Shown here: piece by piece, positions 25,462-33,829 of the stretch
Position numbering within the stretch: the stretch's first letter is position 1
Layout of the letters: each line of letters opens with the position of its first letter
Source of the DNA: Paenibacillus pabuli
GTDB lineage: Bacteria; Bacillota; Bacilli; Paenibacillales; Paenibacillaceae
Assembly: GCF_023101145.1 (NCBI RefSeq)
Contig: NZ_CP073714.1
Span: 4,588,001 to 4,652,000, forward strand
Direction: 5' to 3'
Length of the DNA: 64,000 nucleotides
Notes under the pieces: generated by a model
Seen by the model: only the letters and a program-made list of their open reading frames with translations
Database searches by the model: none
Told to the model about the DNA's origin: nothing
Made by a program: the position numbers and the translations under genes

Positions 25462-26441
25462 CCGACCGATTCCTTTGCGTAGAGCATGGAAATACTCTCC
25501 TCGATTGGAACGTCCTCGATCGTCCAGTCAACGATCGGAAACGAATCGAGCACAGCGCGCGACACTTCTTTTAAGCGGTGTTTGGGCAGCTCCAGAACAA
25601 TGCTGTACTCGTCTGCGCTGATTACTTTCCCGAATTTGACCAGCCGCTGCTCGGCCACCGGCTCCGAGAATCGCAATTTCACAATTTTGTGTTCACCAAA
25701 CAGATCGTTAATCTTGTGAAGATCCCCGTCATACAGAAGACTTCCTTCGTTAATGATAATTGTCCGCTTGCACAGATCCTCCACATCTTTCATGTAGTGG
25801 CTCGTCAGCAGGATTGTTGCGCCAAACTGCTCATTATAGTATTTCAGAAATTCCCGCACCCTCTTCTGAGAGGGGAAATCCAGGCCGATCGTCGGCTCGT
25901 CGAGATACAGCAGCTTGGGCCTGTGGATCAGAGCGGCGATTAGCTCCATTTTCATACGTTCACCCAAGGACAGCCTGCGAACCTGCACATCCAGCAGGTC
26001 TTGCACATCAAGCATTTCCGACAGTTCGGCAAGACTTCGACGATAGATATCATCCTCGACGTCATATATACATTTGTTCAAATAAATCGAATCACTGGCC
26101 GGAAGGTCCCACCAAAGTTGATTTTTCTGACCCATTACAATGGAGAACAGCCGTTTGAATTCGTTCTTTCGCTCCCAAGGTACATAGCCAAGTACATCGG
26201 CTTCACCACTTGTGGGATAAAGGATGCCTGATAACATTTTGAGCGTTGTGGTTTTGCCTGCTCCGTTCGGACCCAGAAATCCAACGCACTCTCCAGGGCC
26301 GATATCAAAGGAAACAGATTTGACCGCTTCCTTCACAAGTGATTTGCGAGCAAACAAGTTTTTCAGTGAATGTTTGAGTCCTGCTTCTTTCCGGTAATAT
26401 ACAAATGATTTGTGCAGTTCCCGTACACGGATAAAGTCCAT
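25458..26441 (-). CDS. ABC transporter ATP-binding protein
   Basis: 327 residues. Walker A GPNGAGKTT, the Q-loop region VMGQKNQLWWDLP, signature LSLGERMKMELIAAL (a variant of LSGGQ), Walker B LLYLDEP, and switch His in LLTSHYM. The N-terminus carries an extra 25 residues (YYRKEAGLKHSLKNLFARK) typical of the ATPases that pair with DUF990 permeases. The C-terminal 90 residues form a regulatory extension. It is cytosolic and associates with the two following permeases. Sixty bases separate it from the radical SAM gene. Confidence 0.88.
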   Translation of the reverse strand: MDFIRVRELHKSFVYYRKEAGLKHSLKNLFARKSLVKEAVKSVSFDIGPGECVGFLGPNGAGKTTTLKMLSGILYPTSGEADVLGYVPWERKNEFKRLFSIVMGQKNQLWWDLPASDSIYLNKCIYDVEDDIYRRSLAELSEMLDVQDLLDVQVRRLSLGERMKMELIAALIHRPKLLYLDEPTIGLDFPSQKRVREFLKYYNEQFGATILLTSHYMKDVEDLCKRTIIINEGSLLYDGDLHKINDLFGEHKIVKLRFSEPVAEQRLVKFGKVISADEYSIVLELPKHRLKEVSRAVLDSFPIVDWTIEDVPIEESISMLYAKESVG

Positions 26442-26501
26442 CCCCGCTCCTCCTGAATGATTGCATGTTTTCCCATATTGGGCGGATTAAAGTTAAAGCC
26501 A

Positions 26502-27674
26502 TTAAACTCCGTTGTTATACAGAAGCACGCATTTGGAGCAAATTGGTGTCAGGCCGCAGGCCAGAACCTCGCGTTGTTTTCGCAGATCCTCACCATGGAA
26601 AATATCAGCAACACTTTCTTCGTATAAATTACCGACACTGAACTCTGGAAAAAATTTGCACGGATTGACTTTACCGTCTGGCATGACGTCCATCCGGTTC
26701 GAGATCGAGAAACATTTGGTCCGATTCATGGCCGGCTTTTCGCTCCCCCGTATAAAACCTTCTACCTCTTCGGGCTCCAGCGGCTGATAGCGGATACGTA
26801 CATTCCACACACGTGAATTAACTCGTTTAAATTCCTCGATTAATGTTTCGAAGCGGTCCGGTGAGATGTGGAACGTGAATGAGTGCCAGCTGTTCTTGTG
26901 ATCACTTGCAAAGCGGGAGGCAAGGTGCGGAAAGTGGGCATCAAAGTAGGTGTCCATTTTTTCCGCCGTATCGGAAGGGATGTACCATGGGAAGCAGAAG
27001 TACACGGAATCAACGCCCAACTCTTCAAAGAATTCCATCAAGCTGTACAGCTGGTCCACCATCTGGTCATTTACGGTCAGAGCTACGGACACTTTACCTT
27101 TGTATAAGCCCTGCTTTTGCAAATCCAGCAGCAGCTGTATGGCGTGAATTACTTTTTTGAACGTGCCTTTGCCTCGAATTGCGTCATTCTCTTTTTCGAA
27201 TCCTTCCAGGCTGACCAGCATAACTAAATTCTTAGACATTTTCAAAATGGAATCCAGCTTTTGTTCAATGAGAATCGCGTTTGTGCAAATGGTCGTATGC
27301 CGGTCTTCCTTCGCTAGCAGCTCTGCCAGTTCATCGAACTTGGAATAGAATAGCGGTTCTCCGCCCCACAGGAACACACGAGATTTGCGTTCTCTCGTTT
27401 CGGCGAGCAATTTCTCAACGACGGGAATCTCGATTTCGTCTCTCTTTACTTCACTGGCAAAGCCGTGATGGAAGCCATCTGGATTCCACTCAAAGCAATG
27501 CTTGCAGCGCAGGTTACAGCCGTTATTAAGCTTGATTCCGATCTCATAAGGCACGGGTGCGGCATACGTCGGGTCCTCCCGGCGTTTCCTTCCCGTTTCT
27601 GCGAGCGGAACGAGGGTTCTTTTCATATTTTGGAATGTCAGCTTATCAAACGTAACTGCTGTTTTCGGCTGCAT
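26502..27674 (-). CDS. Radical SAM/SPASM-domain enzyme
   Basis: 390 residues, ATG with GGGGAGG upstream. The [4Fe-4S] motif CNLRCKHC (CX3CX2C) is near residue 53, followed by VFLWGGEPLF, the usual GGEP motif. The C-terminal part has a SPASM/twitch-type cysteine set (CFSISNRMDVMPDGKVNPCKFF, and CGLTPICSKC near the end) likely binding auxiliary clusters. It would use SAM to start radical chemistry on an unknown substrate. SPASM enzymes modify peptides or, as BtrN does, oxidise aminocyclitols. The gene overlaps the upstream glycosyltransferase-like gene by 29 bases. Confidence 0.9.
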   Translation of the reverse strand: MQPKTAVTFDKLTFQNMKRTLVPLAETGRKRREDPTYAAPVPYEIGIKLNNGCNLRCKHCFEWNPDGFHHGFASEVKRDEIEIPVVEKLLAETRERKSRVFLWGGEPLFYSKFDELAELLAKEDRHTTICTNAILIEQKLDSILKMSKNLVMLVSLEGFEKENDAIRGKGTFKKVIHAIQLLLDLQKQGLYKGKVSVALTVNDQMVDQLYSLMEFFEELGVDSVYFCFPWYIPSDTAEKMDTYFDAHFPHLASRFASDHKNSWHSFTFHISPDRFETLIEEFKRVNSRVWNVRIRYQPLEPEEVEGFIRGSEKPAMNRTKCFSISNRMDVMPDGKVNPCKFFPEFSVGNLYEESVADIFHGEDLRKQREVLACGLTPICSKCVLLYNNGV

Positions 27675-28752
27675 ACGTTTTCCTCCCCAAATGATTGATT
27701 TTTGATCGCTGCTCCAGTAAACGTCTGTACATTTCTTCGAGATGTTGTTCCGAGTAATCTAGGGCCTTCCATTCCGCGAACCGGATACCGAAACCACAGG
27801 ATTGCCAATAGTTTGAATTCTGAAGCTCATGATCGCCGAACGGCTCTAACATGACAAAAGGTATCCCGTAGGACAGCGAATCATTCAGTGTCGCTCCTCC
27901 CGGCTTGCTAATAATAGCAGCGCAATTGCGCATAAGGTCCGTGTAAACAGAGTAATCTCGGAGCGGAGTGGCCCGGAGAATGCCATCTTCACGCACATAA
28001 CGGATCATTGGTGGAAACGAATGCCGCCCCTGGGCATCCCGACTCCACGGATTCCATGATGCCTCCGTTCCGAAATAACGTGTCCTCCCATCGTCCTCCT
28101 CCACCTCGGAAGGATCGTAGACGATCACATCCAGCGGATAACCGAGTTGACGAAGCTCTGCAATCGTTGCCGTGTACGTCCCAATTCCCCAGCCGCCGCC
28201 ATGGATCAGTATGCGTCCGTCACGCTGTCCATATGGGAGGAGTTCTTTTTCATCTGAGGCAATATAACAGTCTGGAGACAACCTTGAAGGCTCGTAAAGC
28301 CAGACGTTATCGTAGTCCGGATACAAGGACTTGTGTACTTTAAACGATGGCGTATCGCACGCATCCATACGAATTAGCTGAATATCCAGAGGCTTGTGCG
28401 CAATGGCTTTGTACCGCTCCAGGATCGGCAGCCAAAAACCGGTAAACACAGCAAAATGAGATATACCCTTACGTAACCAGGATTCCAACAGGAACTGGAC
28501 TTCCTCTTCATTCAGGGAAGAGTCTACAGGCTTGGCCAGTTTATGCCCCATAAGGGCAACAGAGAAATCGGCATGAAATGCTTTTTTGGTGGAATGAATC
28601 TTGCATCTAATTTCTTCATGGTACAGGTTCTCCAGAACGTGAACGTCCGTTCTAACACCTCTATCTTGCAGGTAGGTGTGCAGATGCATAGCCGGAATAT
28701 ATGCACCAAGCGAATTGCCCGATGCAAGCAGGGTAACCGAAGATGAGTTCAT
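27646..28752 (-). CDS. GT-B fold glycosyltransferase-like protein
   Basis: 368 residues from the ATG at 28752, which has GGAGG six bases upstream; an in-frame start at 28767 is poorer. The N-terminal half has a Rossmann-like opening (LLASGNSLGAYIPAMHLHTYLQDRG). The C-terminal half carries IISKPGGATLNDSLSYGIPFVMLEPFG, resembling the nucleotide-sugar binding region of MurG/UGT-type enzymes (GG..T....G.P.....). It probably transfers a sugar from a nucleotide donor. Donor and acceptor are unknown. It sits 23 bp after the ATP-grasp gene, inside the operon. Confidence 0.72.
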   Translation of the reverse strand: MNSSSVTLLASGNSLGAYIPAMHLHTYLQDRGVRTDVHVLENLYHEEIRCKIHSTKKAFHADFSVALMGHKLAKPVDSSLNEEEVQFLLESWLRKGISHFAVFTGFWLPILERYKAIAHKPLDIQLIRMDACDTPSFKVHKSLYPDYDNVWLYEPSRLSPDCYIASDEKELLPYGQRDGRILIHGGGWGIGTYTATIAELRQLGYPLDVIVYDPSEVEEDDGRTRYFGTEASWNPWSRDAQGRHSFPPMIRYVREDGILRATPLRDYSVYTDLMRNCAAIISKPGGATLNDSLSYGIPFVMLEPFGDHELQNSNYWQSCGFGIRFAEWKALDYSEQHLEEMYRRLLEQRSKINHLGRKTYAAENSSYV

Positions 28753-28775
28753 GCGCAGCCTCCGCATTCCAGAAT

Positions 28776-30173
28776 TTAGTTGTACACTTTAATGGACAAG
28801 TCAGCGAGTACCTGCCTCAGGCTCACGATCAGTTCACTGCGATGTTCGTCGTCACGGCCCACGACCGAGATATACAACCGTCCCTTGGGCATACCACGGT
28901 GCCTCTGGATTCCCTCGGAAATACGTCGAGAGGCCAGAATATCGTTCACCATTACGGTGTTAGATGAAATAGGCATAATTCCGTACTCACCTTGACCTCT
29001 CAATAGAAGACCGGATACCTGCAAAGCGTCCAGCAAACTTCCAAACGTAAAGCCTTCAGGTAGACCGAGAGATAGAAAGGTAAGCAGACCGCTATGGCCG
29101 TTCGCTTCCCAGCCTTTATCGAGATAAGCATTAATGAGACCCATAGACTTTCGCGCGTTAATCTCTACAATGGGCACGATAACCCCGTCCTCCAGAATCA
29201 TGGAATCGAAGCAAACGAAACCTTGGTACCCGTCCTCGAATAATACCTGAAGTGCCTTTTCCATCGTATCAAAATAACCCTCGTTCTCCAGCAGAAGGAG
29301 CAAAGACTCATCTGCTCTAATAGAACCGCCGTAATTCTGCTGCTGATTCAACATACGCTGAACCGAAAGAAACTCTCTCTCACCGCTCTTATGAATGAAC
29401 CAATGTGAGCTGAAATCGATCGCTTTTCTCAGCAGTGGTTCCAGCAGGAATTGCGAGCGCAGTCCTCTCCTCTCCTGCTTGTCCAGGTGCTCTGCTATCC
29501 TTCGCTGCATGGCTTCATTTTCTATGAGCATGTTGCCCTTGCCGGAAACACCGAATGGATCTTTAAGCAAATACGCCCCTCGCTTCAGCAGCGTATTTCC
29601 GACAGCCTGCACTTCTCCTGCACTGTTCACTTCCGTGCCATAACACTTCTCTCCGATCCTGGTCAGGAGTCGGTTGGAGTAAACTTTGGAATTTACATGC
29701 TTAACCGTCTCAAGGTTGGGCAAAGAACCCAACAATCTTTCGGCATGCAAGTATTCCTCCATATCAGCCGTAATGGCATAAGGTGAGAGATATTTTACGT
29801 TCTGGGTCAAGCTCTCTTCACGCTGTTGATTGTCTGAAACAAGACTGAACATGCACTGCTTGAAAATGTCCGGTTCGGGTAAAGACCTCTCTTCATCGTT
29901 CAAATCAAAGCGATAACGGGTACGAAAGGAAAAACCTAACCCGTTCAGATACTCGTACAGCTTTGGATCGATTTTGCAGCGGGTGTAGAGGATATCGTCA
30001 GGCCCGCAAAATGGAAATAACAGCTCGTCCATACATAAGACAATGGATTCCCTCCCCTTATCAGGCATAGCCGGTAACTTGGCTAAGTTCGGATCCCTCC
30101 ATCGCGTTTCTGGATCAAATGTCCCCATGACGATCGCTGGAATCCCCATGGCCTCACTTCTGGGCATCTTCAT
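28776..30173 (-). CDS. ATP-grasp ligase (carboxylate-amine/thiol ligase type)
   Basis: 465 residues if translated from ATG 30173, which overlaps the carrier gene by 20 bases; starts at 30167 or 30149 are also possible. The ATP-grasp domain lies at about 180-390: a glycine-rich ATP loop (LLKDPFGVSGKGNML) and the Mg-binding EINARKSMG. An N-terminal pre-ATP-grasp region and a C-terminal extension flank it. Directly downstream of a carrier-protein gene, the arrangement matches BtrJ-BtrI of butirosin biosynthesis, where the ATP-grasp enzyme loads an amino acid onto the carrier thiol. Loading of an amino or carboxylic acid is the likeliest role (inference). The acid is unknown. Confidence 0.82.
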   Translation of the reverse strand: MKMPRSEAMGIPAIVMGTFDPETRWRDPNLAKLPAMPDKGRESIVLCMDELLFPFCGPDDILYTRCKIDPKLYEYLNGLGFSFRTRYRFDLNDEERSLPEPDIFKQCMFSLVSDNQQREESLTQNVKYLSPYAITADMEEYLHAERLLGSLPNLETVKHVNSKVYSNRLLTRIGEKCYGTEVNSAGEVQAVGNTLLKRGAYLLKDPFGVSGKGNMLIENEAMQRRIAEHLDKQERRGLRSQFLLEPLLRKAIDFSSHWFIHKSGEREFLSVQRMLNQQQNYGGSIRADESLLLLLENEGYFDTMEKALQVLFEDGYQGFVCFDSMILEDGVIVPIVEINARKSMGLINAYLDKGWEANGHSGLLTFLSLGLPEGFTFGSLLDALQVSGLLLRGQGEYGIMPISSNTVMVNDILASRRISEGIQRHRGMPKGRLYISVVGRDDEHRSELIVSLRQVLADLSIKVYN

Positions 30174-30429
30174 ACAATAATTGCTCTTGCGACTGGCAGC
30201 TTTTCAGAAATGTTATAAATGTGTCAATCGACTGGAGATGTTCATAATCGAATTCGTCATAGTCAATGATTACGTTTAGCTGATCCTCGACTTTGAGCAT
30301 AAATTGAATCATTTGCAGAGAATCGAGACCAATATCATTATTTAGCTCCGTTGCTGGGGACAGGGATTGGCGTAGTTCCGGTTGGTCTTCTTTGATAGCG
30401 CACAAAATATCTACGATTTTATCGTACAT
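30154..30429 (-). CDS. Acyl/aminoacyl carrier protein
   Basis: 91 residues from ATG 30429, seven bases after AAGGAG; a longer frame to 30498 lacks support. The phosphopantetheine attachment site is GLDSLQM with Ser37. It is acidic and helical, as expected for a PP-binding carrier. It is free-standing, not part of a polyketide or peptide megasynthase, and no acyl-carrier synthase is encoded nearby. First gene of the eight-gene operon; it overlaps the ATP-grasp gene, its probable loading enzyme. Confidence 0.88.
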   Translation of the reverse strand: MYDKIVDILCAIKEDQPELRQSLSPATELNNDIGLDSLQMIQFMLKVEDQLNVIIDYDEFDYEHLQSIDTFITFLKSCQSQEQLLYEDAQK

Positions 30430-30553
30430 AACTACACTCCTTATAAAGTGATAATTCTGTGAGGGTGCAACCGAACTTATTATGCTTAGAGAGACCATTC
30501 AAAACAAACCTGTTTGGAATTCACCACTCCTTTTCGATTCCAAATTTACAATT

Positions 30554-30582
30554 ATTATCTTTATAATGACATTTTATGTCAA
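30554..30582 (-). promoter_or_regulatory. Promoter of the carrier-protein operon with palindromic operator
   Basis: On the minus strand TTGACA (30577-30582), a 17-bp spacer, and GATAAT (30554-30559) give a near-consensus sigma-A promoter. A perfect palindrome TGACAT-TTT-ATGTCA (30567-30581) overlaps the -35 box and spacer, suggesting a repressor or activator site. It lies about 125 bp upstream of the carrier gene. Confidence 0.75.
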
Positions 30583-30636
30583 GGGATAAAAACCAGTGAT
30601 TTCGCATTCCCAACAAGCCTTCCAGAAACTAAAAAA

Positions 30637-30652
30637 CCGCTATTTTAGCGGC
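30637..30652 (-). other. Terminator-like hairpin upstream of the operon promoter
   Basis: CCGCTA/TAGCGG followed on the minus strand by TTTTTT. It would end any minus-strand transcript arriving from the right, but no such gene exists there, since the phosphotransferase gene runs the other way. Possibly insulation or a relic. Confidence 0.5.
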
Positions 30653-30779
30653 TTCCCAGCGGCGGCCTTTCTCATTTCGTTTTGGACGATTTTCTCCCTT
30701 TGATCAAATCAAGACAAATTGTTAAAATTTATGTACTAACGTTAGAACCCATTCATTTTATAGAAAATGAGGCGAGCAC

Positions 30780-31658
30780 ATGATTGAAATTACGACTGAA
30801 TTGGTACGTCAATTAATCGATAGTCAATTTCCGAAGTGGAAAGGTTTAACAATAACACCCGTGGAAAAAAGTGGGCACGATAACCGAACCTATCGATTGG
30901 GTGACGAAATGACGATTCGTTTACCGAGTCACGAGCGTTATGCCTCTGCTGTTGAGAAAGAACTGAAGTGGCTTCCCGTCTTCAAACCTCTGCTGTCCTT
31001 GCCCATTCCAGCTCCCATTGAACAAGGCGAGCCTTCGGACGAATATCCCCTTACCTGGTCGGTCAACCGATGGATTGAAGGCGAGACCGTCTCGCATACC
31101 AACGTACTTGATCTAAGTGTATTTGCCGAAGACCTCGCTAAATTTCTGAGAGAGCTGGAAGCCATCGATGCTAGCCATGGGATTCCGGCAGGTATTCAAA
31201 ATTTTCATCGCGGCGGCGACTTGGCGGTTTACGATACAGATACAAGGACCGTCATTGAAAAGGTATCCGGCCAGTACGATCCAAAGCTCCTGACTGAAAT
31301 ATGGGAGCTTGCCCTTGCAACGAAATTTCAAGCGTCACCGTTATGGCTCCATGGTGATGTAGCAGTAGGTAATCTGCTCGTGCAAGATGGACGGCTATGC
31401 GGAGTCATTGATTTTGGAACGATGGGCGTAGGTGATCCTTCTAGTGATCTTGTGATGGCATGGAACTTTTTTGATGATGTAAGTCGTGAGATATTCCTAT
31501 GCTGCATGAATGTTGACCAAGATACGGTTGATCGTGCACGTGGCTGGGCTTTGTGGAAAGCACTCATCTCTTACGATTGGAACGAACAAGGCTCGGAAGC
31601 CTCGAATTGGGGAAAGCATGTATTAGATGTCATTATTCGTGACTATAAATCGCTATAA
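30780..31658 (+). CDS. Aminoglycoside phosphotransferase (APH)-family kinase
   Basis: 292 residues, ATG after GAGG. The protein-kinase-like APH fold is shown by LWLHGDVAVGNLLV (catalytic loop HGDxxxxN) and VIDFGTMGVGDPSSD (metal-binding DFG-type motif), with the N-lobe at about 1-100. The family phosphorylates hydroxyls of small molecules, including but not limited to aminoglycosides. It diverges from the carrier-protein operon 350 bp away, so a self-protection or tailoring role is conceivable but unproven; many Paenibacillus-type genomes carry unlinked members. A terminator follows at 31675-31708. Confidence 0.85.
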   Translation: MIEITTELVRQLIDSQFPKWKGLTITPVEKSGHDNRTYRLGDEMTIRLPSHERYASAVEKELKWLPVFKPLLSLPIPAPIEQGEPSDEYPLTWSVNRWIEGETVSHTNVLDLSVFAEDLAKFLRELEAIDASHGIPAGIQNFHRGGDLAVYDTDTRTVIEKVSGQYDPKLLTEIWELALATKFQASPLWLHGDVAVGNLLVQDGRLCGVIDFGTMGVGDPSSDLVMAWNFFDDVSREIFLCCMNVDQDTVDRARGWALWKALISYDWNEQGSEASNWGKHVLDVIIRDYKSL

Positions 31659-31674
31659 GCTTACGAATCTATCC

Positions 31675-31708
31675 AATCCCACCGGGCGCATAGTCCCGTG
31701 TTGGGATT
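31675..31708 (+). terminator. Terminator after the APH-family gene
   Basis: AATCCCA / TGGGATT outer stem with GGG/CCC pairing inside, followed by TTCTTTCT. It lies 17 bp after the stop codon. Confidence 0.65.
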
Positions 31709-31899
31709 TCTTTCTGCTTATCTGTAGATTTGTTATGCGTTTTATTTTAGCCATCCCATTTAACCTCTAAATCTTGCAATATTAAATACAAATCAGTGTT
31801 GACATTGAGCTTAGGATAAAGCAGTTCGTTATAACGGGTTGGTGAGATGACGTAGTGTAGATGCAGGTATGAACAGGGGAGCGTAAACTGCTCTTTCTA

Positions 31900-32087
31900 T
31901 TGTGAATTTTTCATATATTGAAATAATAATATAATGTGCAAACATAGATACAGTGGAGTTAACATTTGAAGTTAGATCCGTAAATTTTCTTTATTTCGTG
32001 GGGATAAATCTGGTGGAAGGATGCGCTCCTCATGGACATGACATACCCAGTATGCTTTTACTGTTGTGAATTTTTCATATAATGAAA
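31900..32087 (+). repeat. 24-bp direct repeat, two copies 164 bp apart
   Basis: Copies at 31900-31923 and 32064-32087 share TTGTGAATTTTTCATATA-type sequence with 23 of 24 identical bases. Each is followed by AT-rich DNA (AATAATATAATG, AATATAAGG). No gene explains them. Confidence 0.7.
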
Positions 32088-32106
32088 ATATAAGGTTGTT
32101 GCCGAT

Positions 32107-32132
32107 AAAAAAGCCGCCTTTAAGGCGACTTT
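32107..32132 (-). terminator. Terminator after the aldo/keto reductase gene
   Basis: On the minus strand AAAGTCGCCTT / AAGGCGGCTTT followed by TTTT, 36 bp downstream of the stop codon. Confidence 0.8.
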
Positions 32133-32167
32133 GGCATAATTTCAAGCTATTTTTTTAGTTGGAAGAA

Positions 32168-33061
32168 TCAAGTTCGTCCAGTCCAGTCAGCTCCCGCAAT
32201 TTCTTTCCACCGTTCTCTAATTTCGTCATATAACTCCTTACTCAGAGCTCCTTTGGCGACCAGGTCAGCATTTTGCTGCCAACGGTTAGGTTTGGCTGTA
32301 CCCACAATTGCCGTATCTACCCCTTCTGTACTGAGCGTAAAACGTAATGCGATTTCAACGGCTGCTTGTGCATTTTCGCTCAGAAAACCATAACCAAGTT
32401 CATTCAAGCGTTTCCAGTATACAAAGGGATATGCTTCTTCCGGAAGCGAGTCATACGTCCATGCCGCATTGGCAATAGGCCGTTTAGCAATAACGCCCAT
32501 ATTTCTCTTTCTCGCTTCAGGCAGCGTCAGATCGATGGCTTCCTGATCGGCAATGTTCAGCGAGGTTTCCAAGCTGTCGAACACGCCTGTCTGAATGGCA
32601 TAGAGGGCATCCGTTGTATCGCCGCTATATCCAATAAACCTTGTTTTCCCAGCTTCCTTGGCTCGTTGCAGCACTTCAATAACCGCTCCTTGCCGAAGTA
32701 CTTCTTCTGAGCAACTATGAAGATGGATTACATCAACGTATTCCGTTTTAAGTCTTCTAAGACTACGGTCAATCGTTTCCTCTAATACTTTGGCGTCCCA
32801 ATCTGGGCCATCTACCCCAGCAGCATGTCCACATTTGGTAAACAAATAATAATCGTCTCTTCGATGTGATAACACATCTCCAATTAACTCCTCACTATCC
32901 CCATAACATTCAGCCGTGTCAATGACGTTTAATCCTGCATCCAGCGCACTGTTAAGCAATGTTTCTACATCTGCTTTGGATACGTTCCTGCCGATCTCCG
33001 CTCCACCAAACCCTAGTGTACTTACTTTCATGCCAGTGTTTCCGTAATTACGCAGTTCCAT
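32168..33061 (-). CDS. Aldo/keto reductase
   Basis: 297 residues, ATG with GGAGG upstream. The TIM-barrel AKR catalytic tetrad is visible: Asp and Tyr in VIDTAECYGDSE, Lys in LFTKCGH, and His in VIHLHSCS. The C-terminal NADPH-binding region contains IVGTAKPNRWQQN. The single-domain cytosolic oxidoreductase reduces aldehydes or ketones; substrate unknown. It stands alone between a terminator and a short spacer before the acetyltransferase gene. Confidence 0.9.
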   Translation of the reverse strand: MELRNYGNTGMKVSTLGFGGAEIGRNVSKADVETLLNSALDAGLNVIDTAECYGDSEELIGDVLSHRRDDYYLFTKCGHAAGVDGPDWDAKVLEETIDRSLRRLKTEYVDVIHLHSCSEEVLRQGAVIEVLQRAKEAGKTRFIGYSGDTTDALYAIQTGVFDSLETSLNIADQEAIDLTLPEARKRNMGVIAKRPIANAAWTYDSLPEEAYPFVYWKRLNELGYGFLSENAQAAVEIALRFTLSTEGVDTAIVGTAKPNRWQQNADLVAKGALSKELYDEIRERWKEIAGADWTGRT

Positions 33062-33215
33062 GGATCAATTCCTCCAAGCTTCGTGAATTTGGTTACAAAT
33101 AATGAAAGTTCATATAGTACAAAGTAGTCCTCGGTATGTATTACCCTTATGTTTGGGTATTACACCCACTTGTTCATCTTACTTTATATCCTCCATCACC
33201 GATACATCCGTTGAA

Positions 33216-33704
33216 TCAGGTTACGAAAAACTGACTCGGGTTCCCCAGTTCAGGATGAAATTTCTCACGAAAGCGGCCTCCTGTGTATTCCCCTATGATT
33301 TTTCGCCAGAACGCCTGAGCAATGACATTGTTGCGAACCTGGGTTACTTTCCACCTTCCCGGAAAACGTTCAAACAGTTCATAAGCTGCCCGGGTACCAA
33401 CTCCACTACGCCGGTATTTCTGCATTACAAAAAACTCGGTCAAATAGTAGTCATTATCTTTGCTGCCTGGTTCACATCGCTCTATCAACGCAAACCCGGC
33501 CGGTGCCTCATCACTCGTAATCAAAAAAGGAAACTTGCGGTCCTCCTCTGACCAGAAGGCGTCCAATCCGGGATATTCCGGGAAAATACCGTTACTATCC
33601 ACATCAATATTCAAATATTTGGTAAAGTCATACAGATAAAATTGCATTAAGTGCCGAATCACCTGACTGCGTTCCCGGGGAACCAGCTCTATTTTTATAT
33701 TCAT
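33216..33704 (-). CDS. GNAT-family N-acetyltransferase
   Basis: 162 residues from the ATG at 33704, eight bases after AGGAGG (33713-33718); a GTG at 33713 overlaps that site and is unlikely. The acetyl-CoA pyrophosphate loop is YRRSGVGTRAAYELF, preceded by DNDYYLTEFFVMQKYRRS (motif A strand) and followed by VRNNVIAQAFWRK (motif B). Substrate unknown. Single gene, same strand as the aldo/keto reductase. Confidence 0.88.
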   Translation of the reverse strand: MNIKIELVPRERSQVIRHLMQFYLYDFTKYLNIDVDSNGIFPEYPGLDAFWSEEDRKFPFLITSDEAPAGFALIERCEPGSKDNDYYLTEFFVMQKYRRSGVGTRAAYELFERFPGRWKVTQVRNNVIAQAFWRKIIGEYTGGRFREKFHPELGNPSQFFVT

Positions 33705-33829
33705 CCGGTTCACCTCCTCTGCTCTACTTATAACTCATACTTTAAAGCTTTACACCGCCAAGGGCAAGGAAGCATGAATCTGCTTATTCCGGTTCCGTGA
33801 ACAGGCTGTGACGATCTAAATATGGTAAA

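Larger units (their letters stand above)
31659..32106. other. Non-coding gap with a duplicated AT-rich element
   Basis: About 450 bp between the convergent phosphotransferase and aldo/keto reductase genes, with no supported gene. It begins with the phosphotransferase terminator (31675-31708) and contains a 24-bp direct repeat (listed separately). Confidence 0.5.

Noticed and set aside
22780-30429. The cluster as a ribosomally made peptide (RiPP) locus because of the SPASM enzyme
   Set aside because: No short precursor gene was visible between or beside the genes, and a carrier protein with an ATP-grasp enzyme points to another logic. Not fully excluded, since very small ORFs can be missed.
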